Shown: positions 48,601 to 60,200, numbered from the stretch's first letter. The stretch: DNA of 64,000 nucleotides from an uncultured Oscillospiraceae bacterium (GCA_934667095.1 CAKULE010000007.1:1-64000), one strand, 5' to 3'. Made by a program: numbers and translations. The notes: generated from the letters alone by a model not told the origin.

Positions 48601-49551
48601 TCAGCGTGCCTCGCCCCGGGTCTTTACCCTGCTGCTGATTCCTTTTAGGATCTGAAGTTGGTCGTTGTAATCCTTCCCGCAGCGGGGCGGGCAGTCAATG
48701 ACCTCATAGGTGGACAGGCAGTCTTTGATCGCCGCTGACGCCGCCCGCCCCGGCTCGTCGTTGTCCAGGCACAGCACGATCCGCTCCACCCCAGGGTTGT
48801 CCTTTAGATACTGCTCCAGCGCCGCAGGCAGCTTCAGCCCGCCTGCCTTTTTCGGCCCGTAAATGCCGCCAAGGGATAGGACGCTGGCGGTGCGCCAGTC
48901 CTGCCCGTGCAGCTTCAGCAGCGTCAGATAGGAGAGGGCGTCGATGGCCGCCTCAAATACGCAGAGCGTTTTCCCGTTGGCGTGGAGGGGAACCGCAAAG
49001 GAAAAACGTTTGTCGCTGCCAGGGACTTCCCCGGCAAAGGTGGTATTTGAGAGCGTCCCCCGCAGGGCGCCATAGGCGGGCCTGCCGTGTTCATAACCCA
49101 CGAACACGCAGTTGTGACGTGCGGCGTCTTCGTAGAGCTGCCCATGCTTGATACAGTAGTTGATGATCTCGGCGTCAATGCCCCGGTTCCGCAGGTATGA
49201 AAAAACACGCCGGTTGTCGGCGTGTTTTGGCGGGAGAGTGAATTCAATTTTAGGCGGTGCTGTGGGCTCTGGCGCAGGCGGCGCATGGGGCGGTTCTCCG
49301 AGGATACGCCGCACAGCGTCCAGAAAAGGAAGGCCTTCCACCTTGATCAGATAGTCCAACGCATTCGAGCCGCCGATGTTGCGTGACCACCAGCACCACT
49401 TCCCGTTGGAGATCTTTAGGCTGTCATGGGTGCGGGTGGCGTAGGTGCTGCCGCCGACATGGACCAGTTCCTGTGGCTCAAACCGCCGCAGGTAGGTCAG
49501 CAGGTCCATCTCCCGGGCGGCGACAATCTGGTCTTTCGAGATATAGGACAT
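48601..49551 (-). CDS. Toprim-domain protein (DUF3991-type, primase-like)
   Basis: This 316-residue protein has an N-terminal CHC2/DUF3991-like part (ISNGKWCWWSRNIGGSNALD) and a Toprim domain. The latter has Glu in LCVFEAAIDALS (near 205) and Asp-x-Asp in IVLCLDNDEPGRA (near 267). Such proteins are common in Gram-positive ICEs and may prime the transferred strand or act on DNA ends. No zinc-binding CHC2 cysteines or helicase domain is evident. The ATG follows AAGGAGG by 9 bases. Confidence 0.8.
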   Translation of the reverse strand: MSYISKDQIVAAREMDLLTYLRRFEPQELVHVGGSTYATRTHDSLKISNGKWCWWSRNIGGSNALDYLIKVEGLPFLDAVRRILGEPPHAPPAPEPTAPPKIEFTLPPKHADNRRVFSYLRNRGIDAEIINYCIKHGQLYEDAARHNCVFVGYEHGRPAYGALRGTLSNTTFAGEVPGSDKRFSFAVPLHANGKTLCVFEAAIDALSYLTLLKLHGQDWRTASVLSLGGIYGPKKAGGLKLPAALEQYLKDNPGVERIVLCLDNDEPGRAASAAIKDCLSTYEVIDCPPRCGKDYNDQLQILKGISSRVKTRGEAR

Positions 49552-49575
49552 AGATGTTTACCTCCTTCTGGCATG

Positions 49576-49608
49576 AGAAAAGCGCAGGCATTTCTGCCTG
49601 CGCTTTCC
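49576..49608 (-). terminator. Terminator between the small gene and the Toprim gene
   Basis: AAAGCGCAGGCA (49579-49590) pairs with TGCCTGCGCTTT (49595-49606). On the minus strand it is followed by TCTC after TTTT. It would end the transcript of the gene at 49631 before the Toprim gene. Confidence 0.65.
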
Positions 49609-49630
49609 GGAAAGTCTGCCTTTTGATTTG

Positions 49631-49852
49631 TTATGCGTTGGCACGCTGAAGATAGAATTCACTCTCCGCGATACGGATCACAAAATCATATTCTAGTCGG
49701 TTCGCTTTGGACAGATTGATGTTATATCGTTTGCTGACCTGCCGCAGATAGGCAAAATACTCTTTGTCCTCCTGCGTCAGCGGTGCGACCCAGCCAGTTT
49801 GCGCGGCGTGATCTTCTATGCGCTGGAGATATTCAAGTTCTTTCTGACCCAT
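49631..49852 (-). CDS. Small protein of unknown function
   Basis: This 73-residue soluble protein begins MGQKELEYLQRIEDHA and is mostly helical. The ATG at 49852 follows GGAGATGG. It lies between the ATPase cargo and the Toprim gene. It is GC-richer than the ATPase gene upstream, so it probably belongs to the element backbone. No recognisable motif is present. Confidence 0.5.
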   Translation of the reverse strand: MGQKELEYLQRIEDHAAQTGWVAPLTQEDKEYFAYLRQVSKRYNINLSKANRLEYDFVIRIAESEFYLQRANA

Positions 49853-49987
49853 TGTCGACCATCTCCATAAAAGGCAACAAATCAATCTTTGGGGGATTTA
49901 GCACAAATCATTTGTGTTGTTTTCATTATTCAGCTAGCATGGGCTATCTGATTTTTTGTTGCCATAGCGTTGCCACAGAAAACATAT

Positions 49988-52228
49988 TTATAGGTTCGTT
50001 ACTCGTGTGTATAAATCCTTTAATGTCCAGTCGGAAATATCAATTAGCGGCTCAAACATAAATGAGTTAAGATGGATACTCTCTGGGGTAATGAGATTTA
50101 CTTCTTCTATCACTGATATTTGTTCCGACGTCAAGAACGGCTTAACCTGATTGAACCATTCTCTTGTTTGGTTGCTACCTGCATCCGAACATACCTGACC
50201 ATTTGAAACCAATGTGTTTTTCATAAATTTCTCGGTCAATAATCTGATTGCTATTGCAATCACTAGTTTGTTGTCTAATAGCACTTCATTAGTGGTATCT
50301 GTAGCGCAAGCACTGGCAATTCTTATTACGGAAGAATAATAGTCCTCATCTGCTCCCGAAAAAATTGTATTGTTGAGGAACGGATTGATTAAATTCCACA
50401 AATCAGATATTTTTACAGCCAATGTGTCAAGTGGCGTTGTTTTCAAGTGCAAAAAACAGGTGAGTTTCGAATACTCGATGTCTTTTCCACTATATTCACA
50501 TAGATTCCTATAAAAAGGAATACTAGAAATCAGCAACTTTTTCTTGGCATCATTTGTTATGTTCCCATCTTTGATACCCGCAATAACAACGTTTTTGAAA
50601 AAGTCCTTTTGGTATTTGAATTCAGTAACTGATACAATACCTTCTTCGTCACGTTGGGCGATATAACAATTATTTCTTGCAACATCTAGTCTTAATTTTA
50701 CAGTCCTGTAAAAATCAAAATTATGTGTAAGAATTAGAAGATCTATCCCCGACGTGTTTCCGAGATCGTTGAGATACTCGATGATGGCATATTTGTTCTT
50801 ATAGTCAAAAGAGTCTGCTATGTCATCGGCAACAATTAAAAACTGGCCTCCACCAGCGGTCGCCTGTTGCCTAATACGCTCAAGATCAAACAGGATGTAT
50901 AATAGGTAGAGGGCTCTTTTCTCGCCTGTGCTTAGTGATACCATCAAATCATCTTTTTTGAGTGTAGCACTCTGCTGGGCAACAATTCCTCGTGTATATT
51001 TGAATGATAAATTGGGGGCTTCATCTTTCAGTAAGAAATTTGCCTTATTCTCAATTTGAACTTCAAATGGAACACGGAACCGCCTATTAAATTCATTTAC
51101 TACAGCTTGCCATCTTGCCGATTGCGCTGAAGCTTGTTCGTATAAAGCTTTAATTTGGGTAGTGTATTGCGAAATATTGTGATAGTAATCGGAAAAAGGC
51201 ACATCCAACTTTGAAAAGCAATCCAACCAGGTCTGTACTTTCAAGGCAGGAATATTTCTTAATGCAGGGATTATTTCACGATGTGCAGCAATAATGTCTC
51301 TAAGTCGCGAAACCTCGCCATTGGAGGTAAGTAATTTTTTTAATTTTTGAAAAGCAGTACTTAACTCAGGGGTCGAATATAAACGGTCTAATTGTTCATT
51401 TACTGCGGAGTTCCATTCGTCAAGTGAGTGAATCACAGTTATGCCATCTTTTAGGTGGATAGTATGTTGGGCATCAAAGAGATTGTGTTTCGCCATCTCT
51501 TTGCCGAGTGTTTCTGCATTTCTATCGGTAAACCTGCCGTTTAAAATGGGGTTGTTTTCAAGTAATGTATTAAGACTTGAAATATATTCTTCTATCGAAG
51601 TCAAAAACTCCCGTTTGCCATAGACAGCCATTACCTTATCGTTAAACAGCTCTAAATATGTGCAATCATTCAGATATTCCAACGTTTGACGCGTAGAGTA
51701 TAGTTCGTTTAGCCTTTCAAATATATCTGTCCAATCTGCAGTTCCTGTTAATCCTAGATCGGTAATAAGTCTTCCTTTTATTTGAGGCTTGGTTAGACCA
51801 GTTAATACCCGTAATTTTTCTTCGATCTGTTTGATTTCACCGCTAAATTGAGCCATAAGCACATTATAAGCATTTCTTGTTGTTTCATCAGCTAACAAAG
51901 TGCTTACGGTTTCTTTGGTAAACTCAAATGAATTATTGAATGTGTTTACTACATATACCTTATCTGTTGCCGGTAGTTGTGTTGCATTTGTGGAACTGAA
52001 AACGTACTTGCTTGTGTAATGTGTAACAGAATAACTGCTTATTACATTTTGAAATATTCTATCACTGGTAGCTGCTCCTTTAGAAATATCATCAAAAACC
52101 TTTGATAATGAACTTTTCATCACGCCATTAGGTGCGTATATTAGAGCTTTATTGCAACGAGAGAAGTTTATATTTGGCAAGTTAAACCGCTTTAGACCGT
52201 AACAGTTTTCAAAATGTCCGTTAAGCAT
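49988..52228 (-). CDS. ABC/SMC-type AAA ATPase (possible defence protein)
   Basis: This 746-residue protein has an ABC-type ATPase head split by a long helical insert. Walker A is YAPNGVMKSSLSKVF near residue 32, without the usual second Gly. The signature is SLSTGEKRALYLLY near 430, Walker B is FLIVADDIADSFDY near 465, and the His switch is ILTHNFDFYRTV near 500. A C-terminal part of about 200 residues has no clear motif. Such ATPases (AAA_13 or ABC-3C type) are common in phage-defence cargo. The gene is much AT-richer than the conjugation genes, a sign of later insertion. It overlaps a small gene at 52221. Confidence 0.75.
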   Translation of the reverse strand: MLNGHFENCYGLKRFNLPNINFSRCNKALIYAPNGVMKSSLSKVFDDISKGAATSDRIFQNVISSYSVTHYTSKYVFSSTNATQLPATDKVYVVNTFNNSFEFTKETVSTLLADETTRNAYNVLMAQFSGEIKQIEEKLRVLTGLTKPQIKGRLITDLGLTGTADWTDIFERLNELYSTRQTLEYLNDCTYLELFNDKVMAVYGKREFLTSIEEYISSLNTLLENNPILNGRFTDRNAETLGKEMAKHNLFDAQHTIHLKDGITVIHSLDEWNSAVNEQLDRLYSTPELSTAFQKLKKLLTSNGEVSRLRDIIAAHREIIPALRNIPALKVQTWLDCFSKLDVPFSDYYHNISQYTTQIKALYEQASAQSARWQAVVNEFNRRFRVPFEVQIENKANFLLKDEAPNLSFKYTRGIVAQQSATLKKDDLMVSLSTGEKRALYLLYILFDLERIRQQATAGGGQFLIVADDIADSFDYKNKYAIIEYLNDLGNTSGIDLLILTHNFDFYRTVKLRLDVARNNCYIAQRDEEGIVSVTEFKYQKDFFKNVVIAGIKDGNITNDAKKKLLISSIPFYRNLCEYSGKDIEYSKLTCFLHLKTTPLDTLAVKISDLWNLINPFLNNTIFSGADEDYYSSVIRIASACATDTTNEVLLDNKLVIAIAIRLLTEKFMKNTLVSNGQVCSDAGSNQTREWFNQVKPFLTSEQISVIEEVNLITPESIHLNSFMFEPLIDISDWTLKDLYTRVTNL

Positions 52229-52454
52229 AGTTTATACTTCCTTTCATTATATTCCGAACCACGTAGATTCTTTGGCAAACTATTCTATAGTCAGGAAGAC
52301 CATCTGCAAATTCAGCCGGATACGATAGTCTCATAATTGCCTTTGGAAACACAACAACATACATATACGATGTGATTGTCCCTGCATCTATGATTTTCTT
52401 AATCTTAGAGAAATTATAGGTGAATTTATAACCGCCGCTTTGACAGGCAATCAT
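52221..52454 (-). CDS. Small partner protein of the ATPase
   Basis: This 77-residue protein ends 8 bases into the ATPase gene, so the two are translationally coupled. It contains YNFSKIKKIIDAGTITSYMY and RIVCQRIYVVRNIMKG. There is no membrane segment. The start codon has no clear ribosome site. I do not recognise the family; in other defence pairs such small proteins link the ATPase to an effector. The sequence upstream could hold an older, longer version. Confidence 0.5.
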   Translation of the reverse strand: MIACQSGGYKFTYNFSKIKKIIDAGTITSYMYVVVFPKAIMRLSYPAEFADGLPDYRIVCQRIYVVRNIMKGSINYA

Positions 52455-52597
52455 GGCTCACTAAATAGCCTTTAGGAAGTTCCCCCACTGATATAGTACA
52501 GAATAGTTCCTTTTTCTGGCGTACCAATATTCATAGCTATCACCGCTTGTCCGTCTGGTTCGTGTATACGAACGACGCTACTGCCTTCGACCGAACC

Positions 52598-52626
52598 ATT
52601 ATATCATAGTGCCATACGCAGTACAA
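52598..52626 (-). promoter_or_regulatory. Promoter of the ATPase cargo unit
   Basis: On the minus strand TTGTAC (52626-52621) and TATAAT (52603-52598) have a 17-base spacer. A TTCGT-ATAC-ACGAA inverted repeat just downstream (about 52559-52573) may be an operator or leader hairpin. The 52455-52637 gap also holds a 20-codon frame at 52472-52534. Confidence 0.5.
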
Positions 52627-52637
52627 TCTTTAAGATG

Positions 52638-53798
52638 TCACCGTTCCTGCTGCTTCTCCCTCGTTGTGGTTCGATCCCTGCTGAGTTCCGGCCTTGCCAG
52701 GTACTCCATGGCGCCGTTGACAATGCAGGAATGAGTGTTCACAGCGTAGTCGCCTACCTCGTTGCCGAGGCGCTCCAACTGCCTTTTGAACTTTTTCGCC
52801 GCCTGCCGGGCCTGCGGGTAAAAGCGTCCGTCGCCCTCCCGCTGCCGCATGGTGCAGGCCAGCACGAACATACAGCGGTCCTTACCAAACTCGGCCTCCC
52901 ACTTTTGCAGGAAAGCAGGGAAGGTCCGCCCGTGGTAAGCCGCCGCGCCTTCCGTGCGGAAGGCTTCCGCACACTTCTCGCTGCACCGGTGGTCCGCTCT
53001 CCATTCCGGGACCTCACAGCGACCATAGGCCTCCTTCCACGGCCTTCCGTACACCGGCTGTGCGGGATCGCTGTACTTTTTCTCCGCACGGTCGTTCAAA
53101 ATACCATCAGCACAGGATATCACGCTTTCTCTCAACCACTCCATTTGATTGCTGCCCCGATTGCTCCAATCGCTAAAAAGCGCCGCCAGCGGATGTTCAA
53201 GCTCCAGCAGCACCTCAAGCTGCCGCTGGTTTAAGGGGGGCTCATCCTCAAAAAGCATTAGAAAATCATCACAGCAAGCGATCTCATAGGCGTGAGAAAT
53301 GATCTCATCCGCAGGCTTTGTTTTCAGCTCTGCCAGAAACGCCTCGTTCTCTTGCTTCATACGCTCATAGAGCTTATCCTCTAACTGGTCCTTTGTCATG
53401 CCCTTATCGGGCGGCGCCTGTTCAGATTCTTGAAATGCCCGAAGCGCCGCCGTGAATTCTTCGTACTCCTCCTGTGTGGCGTCGCAGCCGTCTTTGATCG
53501 AACCCTTCTCGATCTCCTCCAGCGACCAGCCAGCCGCCAGCCTTGTTGCGGCGCCACGCAGGTCGAAGTAGTTGAAGGTGAAGTGTTCGCCATAATTGAA
53601 AAGCCGTGTTGGGATCTCCTCGCCATAGTGCCGCTTGATGAGAGACAGCTCCACATAGTTCTTATCATAGAAATCCGCCGCTGTTTCCACTCCTTCCTGG
53701 ACAATCTCATCGGCATACGTTGTCCACGCAGTCAAGGCATCGTCGGCCACCTTCGGCAGAAGGCTTCTGATCCGGTTTTCAAACTGTTCTTTCCTCAT
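52638..53798 (-). CDS. DUF3848/DUF3849-type ICE protein
   Basis: This 386-residue protein has a DUF3848-like part (AYEIACCDDFLMLFEDEPPL, LELEHPLAALFSDW). A C-terminal part resembling DUF3849 follows (GRPWKEAYGRCEVPEWRADH, then SEKCAEAF). These domains occur in Tn1549-like elements near the large helicase. Their function is unknown. The ATG follows a GGGG site. It is the second gene after the helicase in the operon, separated from the next backbone gene by the ATPase cargo. Confidence 0.65.
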   Translation of the reverse strand: MRKEQFENRIRSLLPKVADDALTAWTTYADEIVQEGVETAADFYDKNYVELSLIKRHYGEEIPTRLFNYGEHFTFNYFDLRGAATRLAAGWSLEEIEKGSIKDGCDATQEEYEEFTAALRAFQESEQAPPDKGMTKDQLEDKLYERMKQENEAFLAELKTKPADEIISHAYEIACCDDFLMLFEDEPPLNQRQLEVLLELEHPLAALFSDWSNRGSNQMEWLRESVISCADGILNDRAEKKYSDPAQPVYGRPWKEAYGRCEVPEWRADHRCSEKCAEAFRTEGAAAYHGRTFPAFLQKWEAEFGKDRCMFVLACTMRQREGDGRFYPQARQAAKKFKRQLERLGNEVGDYAVNTHSCIVNGAMEYLARPELSRDRTTTREKQQER

Positions 53799-53811
53799 AA
53801 CTCAAACACCC

Positions 53812-54219
53812 CTATCTCGCCAGCCCCGCCCGCATTCGGTGGGCGTAGTTGGCGATGCTGTACCGCTTTAGGTAGTCGTTCTCGCTGGGAGCCGGGCTGT
53901 CCAGGTCCAGCCCTCTCAAACGGAAATCATCGGTGCCATCCAGCACCTCCTCCAGCGGGATCACACGGAGCCTGCCGGAGCATTTCAGCTCACCGCCAAA
54001 TACCCCTGCGGCACAGTGGAAGCTACGGTCGCCGCACACCCACAACAGCTTCTTCCCGGCGGGGATGTCGCCGAATGGCCGCTTCAAAATAATGACGGAG
54101 CGGGGCTCCGCCCCAGCCACCTCATAGTAGCCGGACTGCTCCGCTTTTTCATAGGCCTGGATCAGTTTTCCGAACTTGCGCTGTGGCTCGATGTAGAACC
54201 AACTTTCTTGGTATCCCAT
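53812..54219 (-). CDS. Conserved-type ICE protein of unknown function
   Basis: This 135-residue soluble protein starts MGYQESWFYIEPQRKFGKLI and includes SVIILKRPFGDIPAGKKLLW followed by VCGDRSFHC. It lies between the helicase gene and the DUF3848/3849 gene with short gaps (18 and 13 bases), in one operon. The ATG follows AAGGAGG by 7 bases. I cannot name a family. The position is usual for small accessory proteins of this element type. Confidence 0.55.
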   Translation of the reverse strand: MGYQESWFYIEPQRKFGKLIQAYEKAEQSGYYEVAGAEPRSVIILKRPFGDIPAGKKLLWVCGDRSFHCAAGVFGGELKCSGRLRVIPLEEVLDGTDDFRLRGLDLDSPAPSENDYLKRYSIANYAHRMRAGLAR

Positions 54220-54237
54220 AAATAACCTCCTTGAATT

Positions 54238-57200
54238 TTACCGTTCCATCTGCACTGAACGCTCCCGTGGGGGTGGGGCTTCGTCCGGCTCGGCGTCGAT
54301 GATCTCCGACTCCCTGTGGTCCAGATTCAGCAGAGCGTTCAATTCCTCCAATCTGGCCGTCTTGGCTTTCAGCTCCTCCTCACGGGGGAAGGGCTTCTGT
54401 ACCTCCGCCTTTGCGGCCTCCGACTGCGTTTGCAGATTGGAAAGCTGCTCCCGACAGGCCTGTCCCTTGATGGGCAGGCTCTCTAATGCGTTGTCCATGC
54501 GCTGCAAGTTGCCGAACACGTCGGTACCCAGCGTGACCTCATGGCGGAGCTGGCCGATCATGGTTAGCCGGTATTCCCGCGCAAAGCTGTTGAAGGACAG
54601 CTCCAGCGTCAGCCCCCGGTAGCTGCCCACCTGTGTGGCCTCCGGCGAGGGCATATTCTGGCACAGGGTCAGCAGCGCCGTACCCGCCTCCTTCTTTCCG
54701 GCATAAGTAACCCCGGCCAGAACAATGGGAGAAAATCCATCCTTGTTTGGGTGGGTATTCTTCTTGACTGTGGCAATATCCGCCCCATAGCCGGCAATCC
54801 TCGCCTGCGCTTCGGCCATCTGCCTCGGGAAGGTCTTGCTGATGGCGTCCTCCAAAGCGTACCGCTGGGAGAGGTGGTTTGCCTTCAGCAGCTTCAGCTT
54901 GGACACCTCAATATCCAAGTCCATCTTTTCCTTGATGAGCGGGTTGCCGCTGGCCAGCGCCTTGATCTCGGCATAAGAAAGCGCCTGCTCGTCCACATCT
55001 TCGGCGGAACGGACAGGCGATTTGCTGGTCATGATCTGTGAGATGAATTTCTGCTTGCTCTCCACAAGCTGATAGAGGTAGGAGTCGAAGGTGCCTTCGG
55101 TGACGTAGCTGTAAATGTCCACCTCCTTGTTCTCGTTGCCTTGGCGGATGATTCGTCCCTCACGCTGCTGAAGGTCAGCCGGGCGCCACGGGCAGTCCAG
55201 ATGGTGGAGGGCGATGAGCTTCTGCTGGCAGTTGGTGCCGGCGCCCATGCGCTGGGTGCTGCCCAGCAGGATACGCACCTGCCCGGAGCGCACCTTGGCG
55301 AATAGGTCCTTCTTCTGTGCCTCACTCTTGGCGTTGTGGATGTAGGCGATTTCGCTTTCTGGGACACCCAGTCCCAGCAGCTTATCCCGGATGTCGTCAT
55401 AGACGCTGAACGTGCCGTCGCCCTTGGGCGTGGACAGGTCGCAGAAGATCATTTGCGTAGATCGCTGCTCCGCGGTGCGCCGCCAGATCTCAAACACCGT
55501 TTCGGCGCACTTGGCGGCCTTGCTGTTGGGGTCGCTCGGCAGCATGGGGTTGACCAGCCGCTGATCCAACGCCAGCTTGCGGCCGTCGTTGGTGATGAGC
55601 AGCATATTGTCCACGCTGCTGTCCACCTCATGGCCTCGCACCGCCTCCGCTCGCTCCGCCAGCGATGCCACGATCTCCTTTTGATACTCGGAAGGTTTTA
55701 GGGCGATATTGTGATAATGTGCCTCCGGTACGGGCAGCTTCAGCATATCCGCTGTCTGGATGTCCGCCACATTCTTGAACACGCTCATCAGCTCCGGCAG
55801 GTTATAGAATTTGGCGAAGCGTGTCTTGGCCCGGTAGCCGGTTCCCTCCGGGGACAGCTCGATGGCGGTGACGGTCTCGCCGTAGTTGGCCGCCCAGGAA
55901 TCAAAGTGCCGCAGGCCCTGCGTCTCCAGGGTAGACATCTGCAAGTACCGCTGAATAGTGTAGAGCTCTACCATGCTGTTGCTGATGGGGGTGCCGGTGG
56001 CGAACACAATGCCCCGGCCGCCGGTGATCTCGTCGAGATAGCGGCACTTCATAAAGAGGTCCGAGCTTTTCTGCGCTTCCGTCTGGGCGATCCCGCCCAC
56101 GTTGCGCATTTTGGTGTAGAGAAACAGGTTCTTGAAATAGTGGCTCTCATCGATGAAAATGCGGTCCACGCCCAGCTCCTCAAAGGTCACGACGTCGTCC
56201 TTGCGGCTCTGGTCGTTCAGCTTGTCGATCTTGGCCTGCAGCCCCTTCTTGGTTTTCTCCATCTGCTTGATGGTAAACCGCTCCGCCTTTTCCGCTTTGG
56301 CCTCGGAGATACCCTCCACGATCTCGTCGATCTGCTGTTGCAGAACGGCCTTCTGCCGCTCTGCGCTCATGGGGATCTTCTCAAACTGGCTGTGACCGAT
56401 GATGACGGCGTCATAGTCGCCGGTGGCGATCCTACCGCAGAATTTCTTGCGGTTCTTGGTCTCAAAATCCTTCCGGGTGGCGACGAGGATGTTCGCCGCC
56501 GGGTAGAGCTGCAAGAACTCACTGGCCCACTGCTCGGTCAGATGGTTCGGCACCACAAACAGGGACTTCTGGCACAGGCCCAGCCGCTTGCTCTCCATGG
56601 CTGCGGCCACCATCTCAAAGGTCTTGCCCGCACCAACCACATGGGCCAGCAGAGTGTTTCCGCCGTAGAGAATGTGAGCGATGGCGTTGACCTGGTGCCT
56701 GCGCAGCGTGATCTCCGGGTTCATGCCGGAAAAATGGATGTGGCTGCCGTCGTACTCCCGGGGGCGGTTGGAGTTGAACAGAATATTGTAGGTCTTGCAG
56801 ATGGCCTCCCGCCGATCCGGGTCCTTCCACAGCCACTCTGTAAACGCCTCCTTCAGAAGCTCCTGCTTGCTCTGGGCGATGGCGGTCTCCTTCTTGTTGA
56901 GCACCGCCACCTTCTTCCCCTCCCTGTCATACAGGTAGTCAAAAATGCGGACGTCCTTCAAATTTAAGCTGTCCTCGATAATCTCATAGGCGTTGATCCG
57001 CTTGGTGCCATAGGTGCTGACGGCCTTCACGTTGCCCCTATCATGCTTCTTGCCCTCAATACGCCATTCACCGGAGACATCGGAGTAGTGGACCTTTATG
57101 CGGGAGCGGATGTTATACGGTGTCCCCAGCGTCTCGAAGATGAACTGCTGGATATACTCGGTGTCCAGCCATGTGGCGCCCAGGCGGACGGAAATCTCAC

Positions 57201-60200
57201 TGGCGGTGAGCTCCACCGGCTGTACCCGAGCCAGCGCCTCGGCGTTGATCTGATACTGAGAATCTTGCTCCGCCTTTGCCTTGGCAACCGCCAGCTTCTG
57301 CCGCACATTCCCGGAAAGGTACTCATCCGCCGACAGGTATTTCTCGTTGACTCCCTTGGTGTAGTCGGGATTGAGGAACACCACGCCGGTCAGTTCGGAA
57401 AACAGGGCGTCCTCGTCCTTGCCGGTAAGCTGGCCCATGTAGTCCATGTCCACACGGGCCTTCTCGCCGATGGACAGCGCCAGCGCCTCCACCGCCGTGT
57501 CCACCCGTTCGGCGGGTTTATGGCTGCGGATGGTGCGCTTGGTAAACAGGTCGGCCTTGTGCTTCAGTCCGCCGTCCTCGTCCAGAATCTCCAGCGAGCA
57601 CAGCAGAAAGTACGAACTGTCCTGGTCGAAGGCGATGGCGTTGCCCCGGGAGTTGATGAGGCCGTACTTGCGGGTGAAGGCGTCGTACAGCGTGTTCAGC
57701 TTGACCTGCTGGGCCTTGATCTCTTGTTCGGGATAGTCTTCGGTCTGGTACTCCAGCAGCGTCCGCACACAGTCCCTTAGCTCGATCATGCCTTTAATGC
57801 GGCTCTCCGCCGTCTTGGACACCTCCACGGGGTTCATGCGGCTGTTCTCCCGGTAGTAGATCTCACCGTCCACCAGCGTGTAGGAGAAGTTGCGGACAGC
57901 GGGGTCGGCTTCGATGGAGCGGTCCTCACCCTCCAGCTCCTCCTCGCGGTCATAGGCAGTGATCTCGCCGTGGATGTTTTGGATGGCCTCCGCCAGCAGG
58001 CTGTCCAGCGGCTGCTCCGGGTAGGGCTCGCAGGTGTGCGTGGGTCCGAAGGGGCCGGACACCAGCTTCATTTCGCCCAGCACCATGTCCGGGTGGTCAA
58101 TGAAATAGCGGTTCATCTTGATGCCGTCGCTGTTGGCGGCGAGATGGACCCACTCGGGCTCAATATCCACCATGCGCTCACGCTTTTGGAGAAACAGAAT
58201 GTCCGAAACCACCTCCGTACCCGCCGCAGCCTTGAAGGCGTTGTTGGGCAGGCGGATGGCCCCCAGCAGTTCCGCCCGCTGGGCGATGTACTTCCGGGCA
58301 GAGGCGGTCTGCTTGTCCATGGTGAAGCTGGAGGTCACGAAGGCGATGACGCCGCCCGGCCGGACTTGATCCAGCGCCTTGGCGATGAAATACTCGTGGA
58401 TGGGGAAGTTCAGCCGGTCGTACCGTTTGTCCGGCACATGGAACTGCCCGAAGGGCACGTTGCCGATGGCGACGTCAAAGAAGTTGTCCGGGAAGACGGT
58501 TTTCTCAAAGCCCCGCACGGCAATACTGCCTCGCTGGTAAAGCTGGCGGGCGATACGTCCGGAGAGGTCGTCCAGCTCCACGCCGTCCAGCTTGCTGCCG
58601 CTCATGCGCTCCGGCAGCATACCAAAGAAATTGCCGATCCCGCAGGAGGGTTCCAGAATGTTGCCCTGTGTAAAGCCCATTTGTTCCAGCACCGCATAGA
58701 TATTCCGGATGACCACAGGTGGTGTGTAGAAGGCCGTGAGGGTGGATTCCCGGGCGGCGGCATACTCGGCGTCGGTAAGCAGTTCTTTTAGCGCACCATA
58801 TCTGGGATTCTTCTCGTCGAAGAAATCCGCCAGGCCGCCCCACCCCACATACTGTGCCAACACCGCCTGCTCCTCGGGGGTGGCGGCGCGGTTCTCCGCC
58901 TCAACAGCTTTTAGCGTGCGGATAGCGTCCAGATTGCGCTGGAATCGCTCCAGCGGAGGCCCTTCTCCGATGTGGTCGTCGGTAATTCGGTAGTTCCTGC
59001 CGTTCACGTCCAGCGGATAGGCCAGCGTACCCCGCTCTTTCTTTTTCGGCGGAGTCAGCGCCACGAGCGGTTCGTCTGCTGGCGGCCGCTCCGGTTCGGT
59101 AGCCGGGGCGATCTCCCTTGGTGCGTCATGTCGGTGGTTAAACAGGCTGAAGGTGCCGTCCAGATAGGCGGAAAGCTGCTCCTTCGCACGTCGGACGGAG
59201 TCGTAAAAACGGTCACCATCTGCCAACCCGTCCAGCCGGGAGGCCAGTGCCGCCAGCATTTCGGCAGCGTTGTCCCTATCTTGCAGCTGCTTCTCAATCA
59301 TGGGGACGGCCGTGTAGAAGTCCACGCCCTTGGGGTAAGGCCGTGGCACATCGTCTGGTGCGTCATAAAAGTCGTGATAGACAGTCCGTGCCAACTGCTC
59401 ACGCTCGTACTCTGGGATCTTGGCGATGGCGTCCTCGCCGGGGAAGCGCCTTTGAGCGATCAGACGTATGTACTCCCGAATTACATTGGGGATCGTCAGA
59501 TGGACCGTGTCATACTTTTTGAATTCATAGTCCCGCTCAAACTCAAGACCTTTGTGGGTCTTTGTCCGCTGATACCCCGCCCAACTGCTGCCGCTGTACT
59601 CCCCAAAATTGTTCTTGATGAATTTCTGCTGTTCCTCCCGTGTATGGGCGTAACAGAAATGAGAGTACACAGTCAGCCGGTTCCCCACGGAATCGTCGAG
59701 GAAAACATTGTCGATCTCGTCCTGCGTGATGAACATTTTGCACTGGCGCAAAAAGTTCGGCTGGGCCGTAAAGCGGCGCGCCGGCAGGTCCAAACCATCC
59801 AGCACAATGCCGATCCGGTGGGTGTTGTAAGTGCTCAACCGAATCCGCAAAATCTTATGGTCTTGGGCGTAGGCGTCAAGGAAAGCGTGGTATTCCTCCG
59901 CCAACATCCGCAGCTTATCCCCGGTTTTCGCAAAGGACGTCATGTCCTCGTCCAGTTCCGGGTAACCTTTCGGCTGGTCGTGAATGGCCAAGGTCTGCGG
60001 AAACAGGCCCATGTTGCGGCCTTTTTCGCTCAAATCACGAGCGGTCATCAATAGGGCGTCCATCGCCTCACGCAGCACCTTGTCCGGGGCCTGCTCCAGT
60101 TCGGCGGCGGAAAGATAGGTCCCAGCCTCCAGCAGTTCCAGAATACGGGCCGACGCCTGTTCCCATGTGACGACGGTTTTGCCATGCCCCGTGCGGACAC

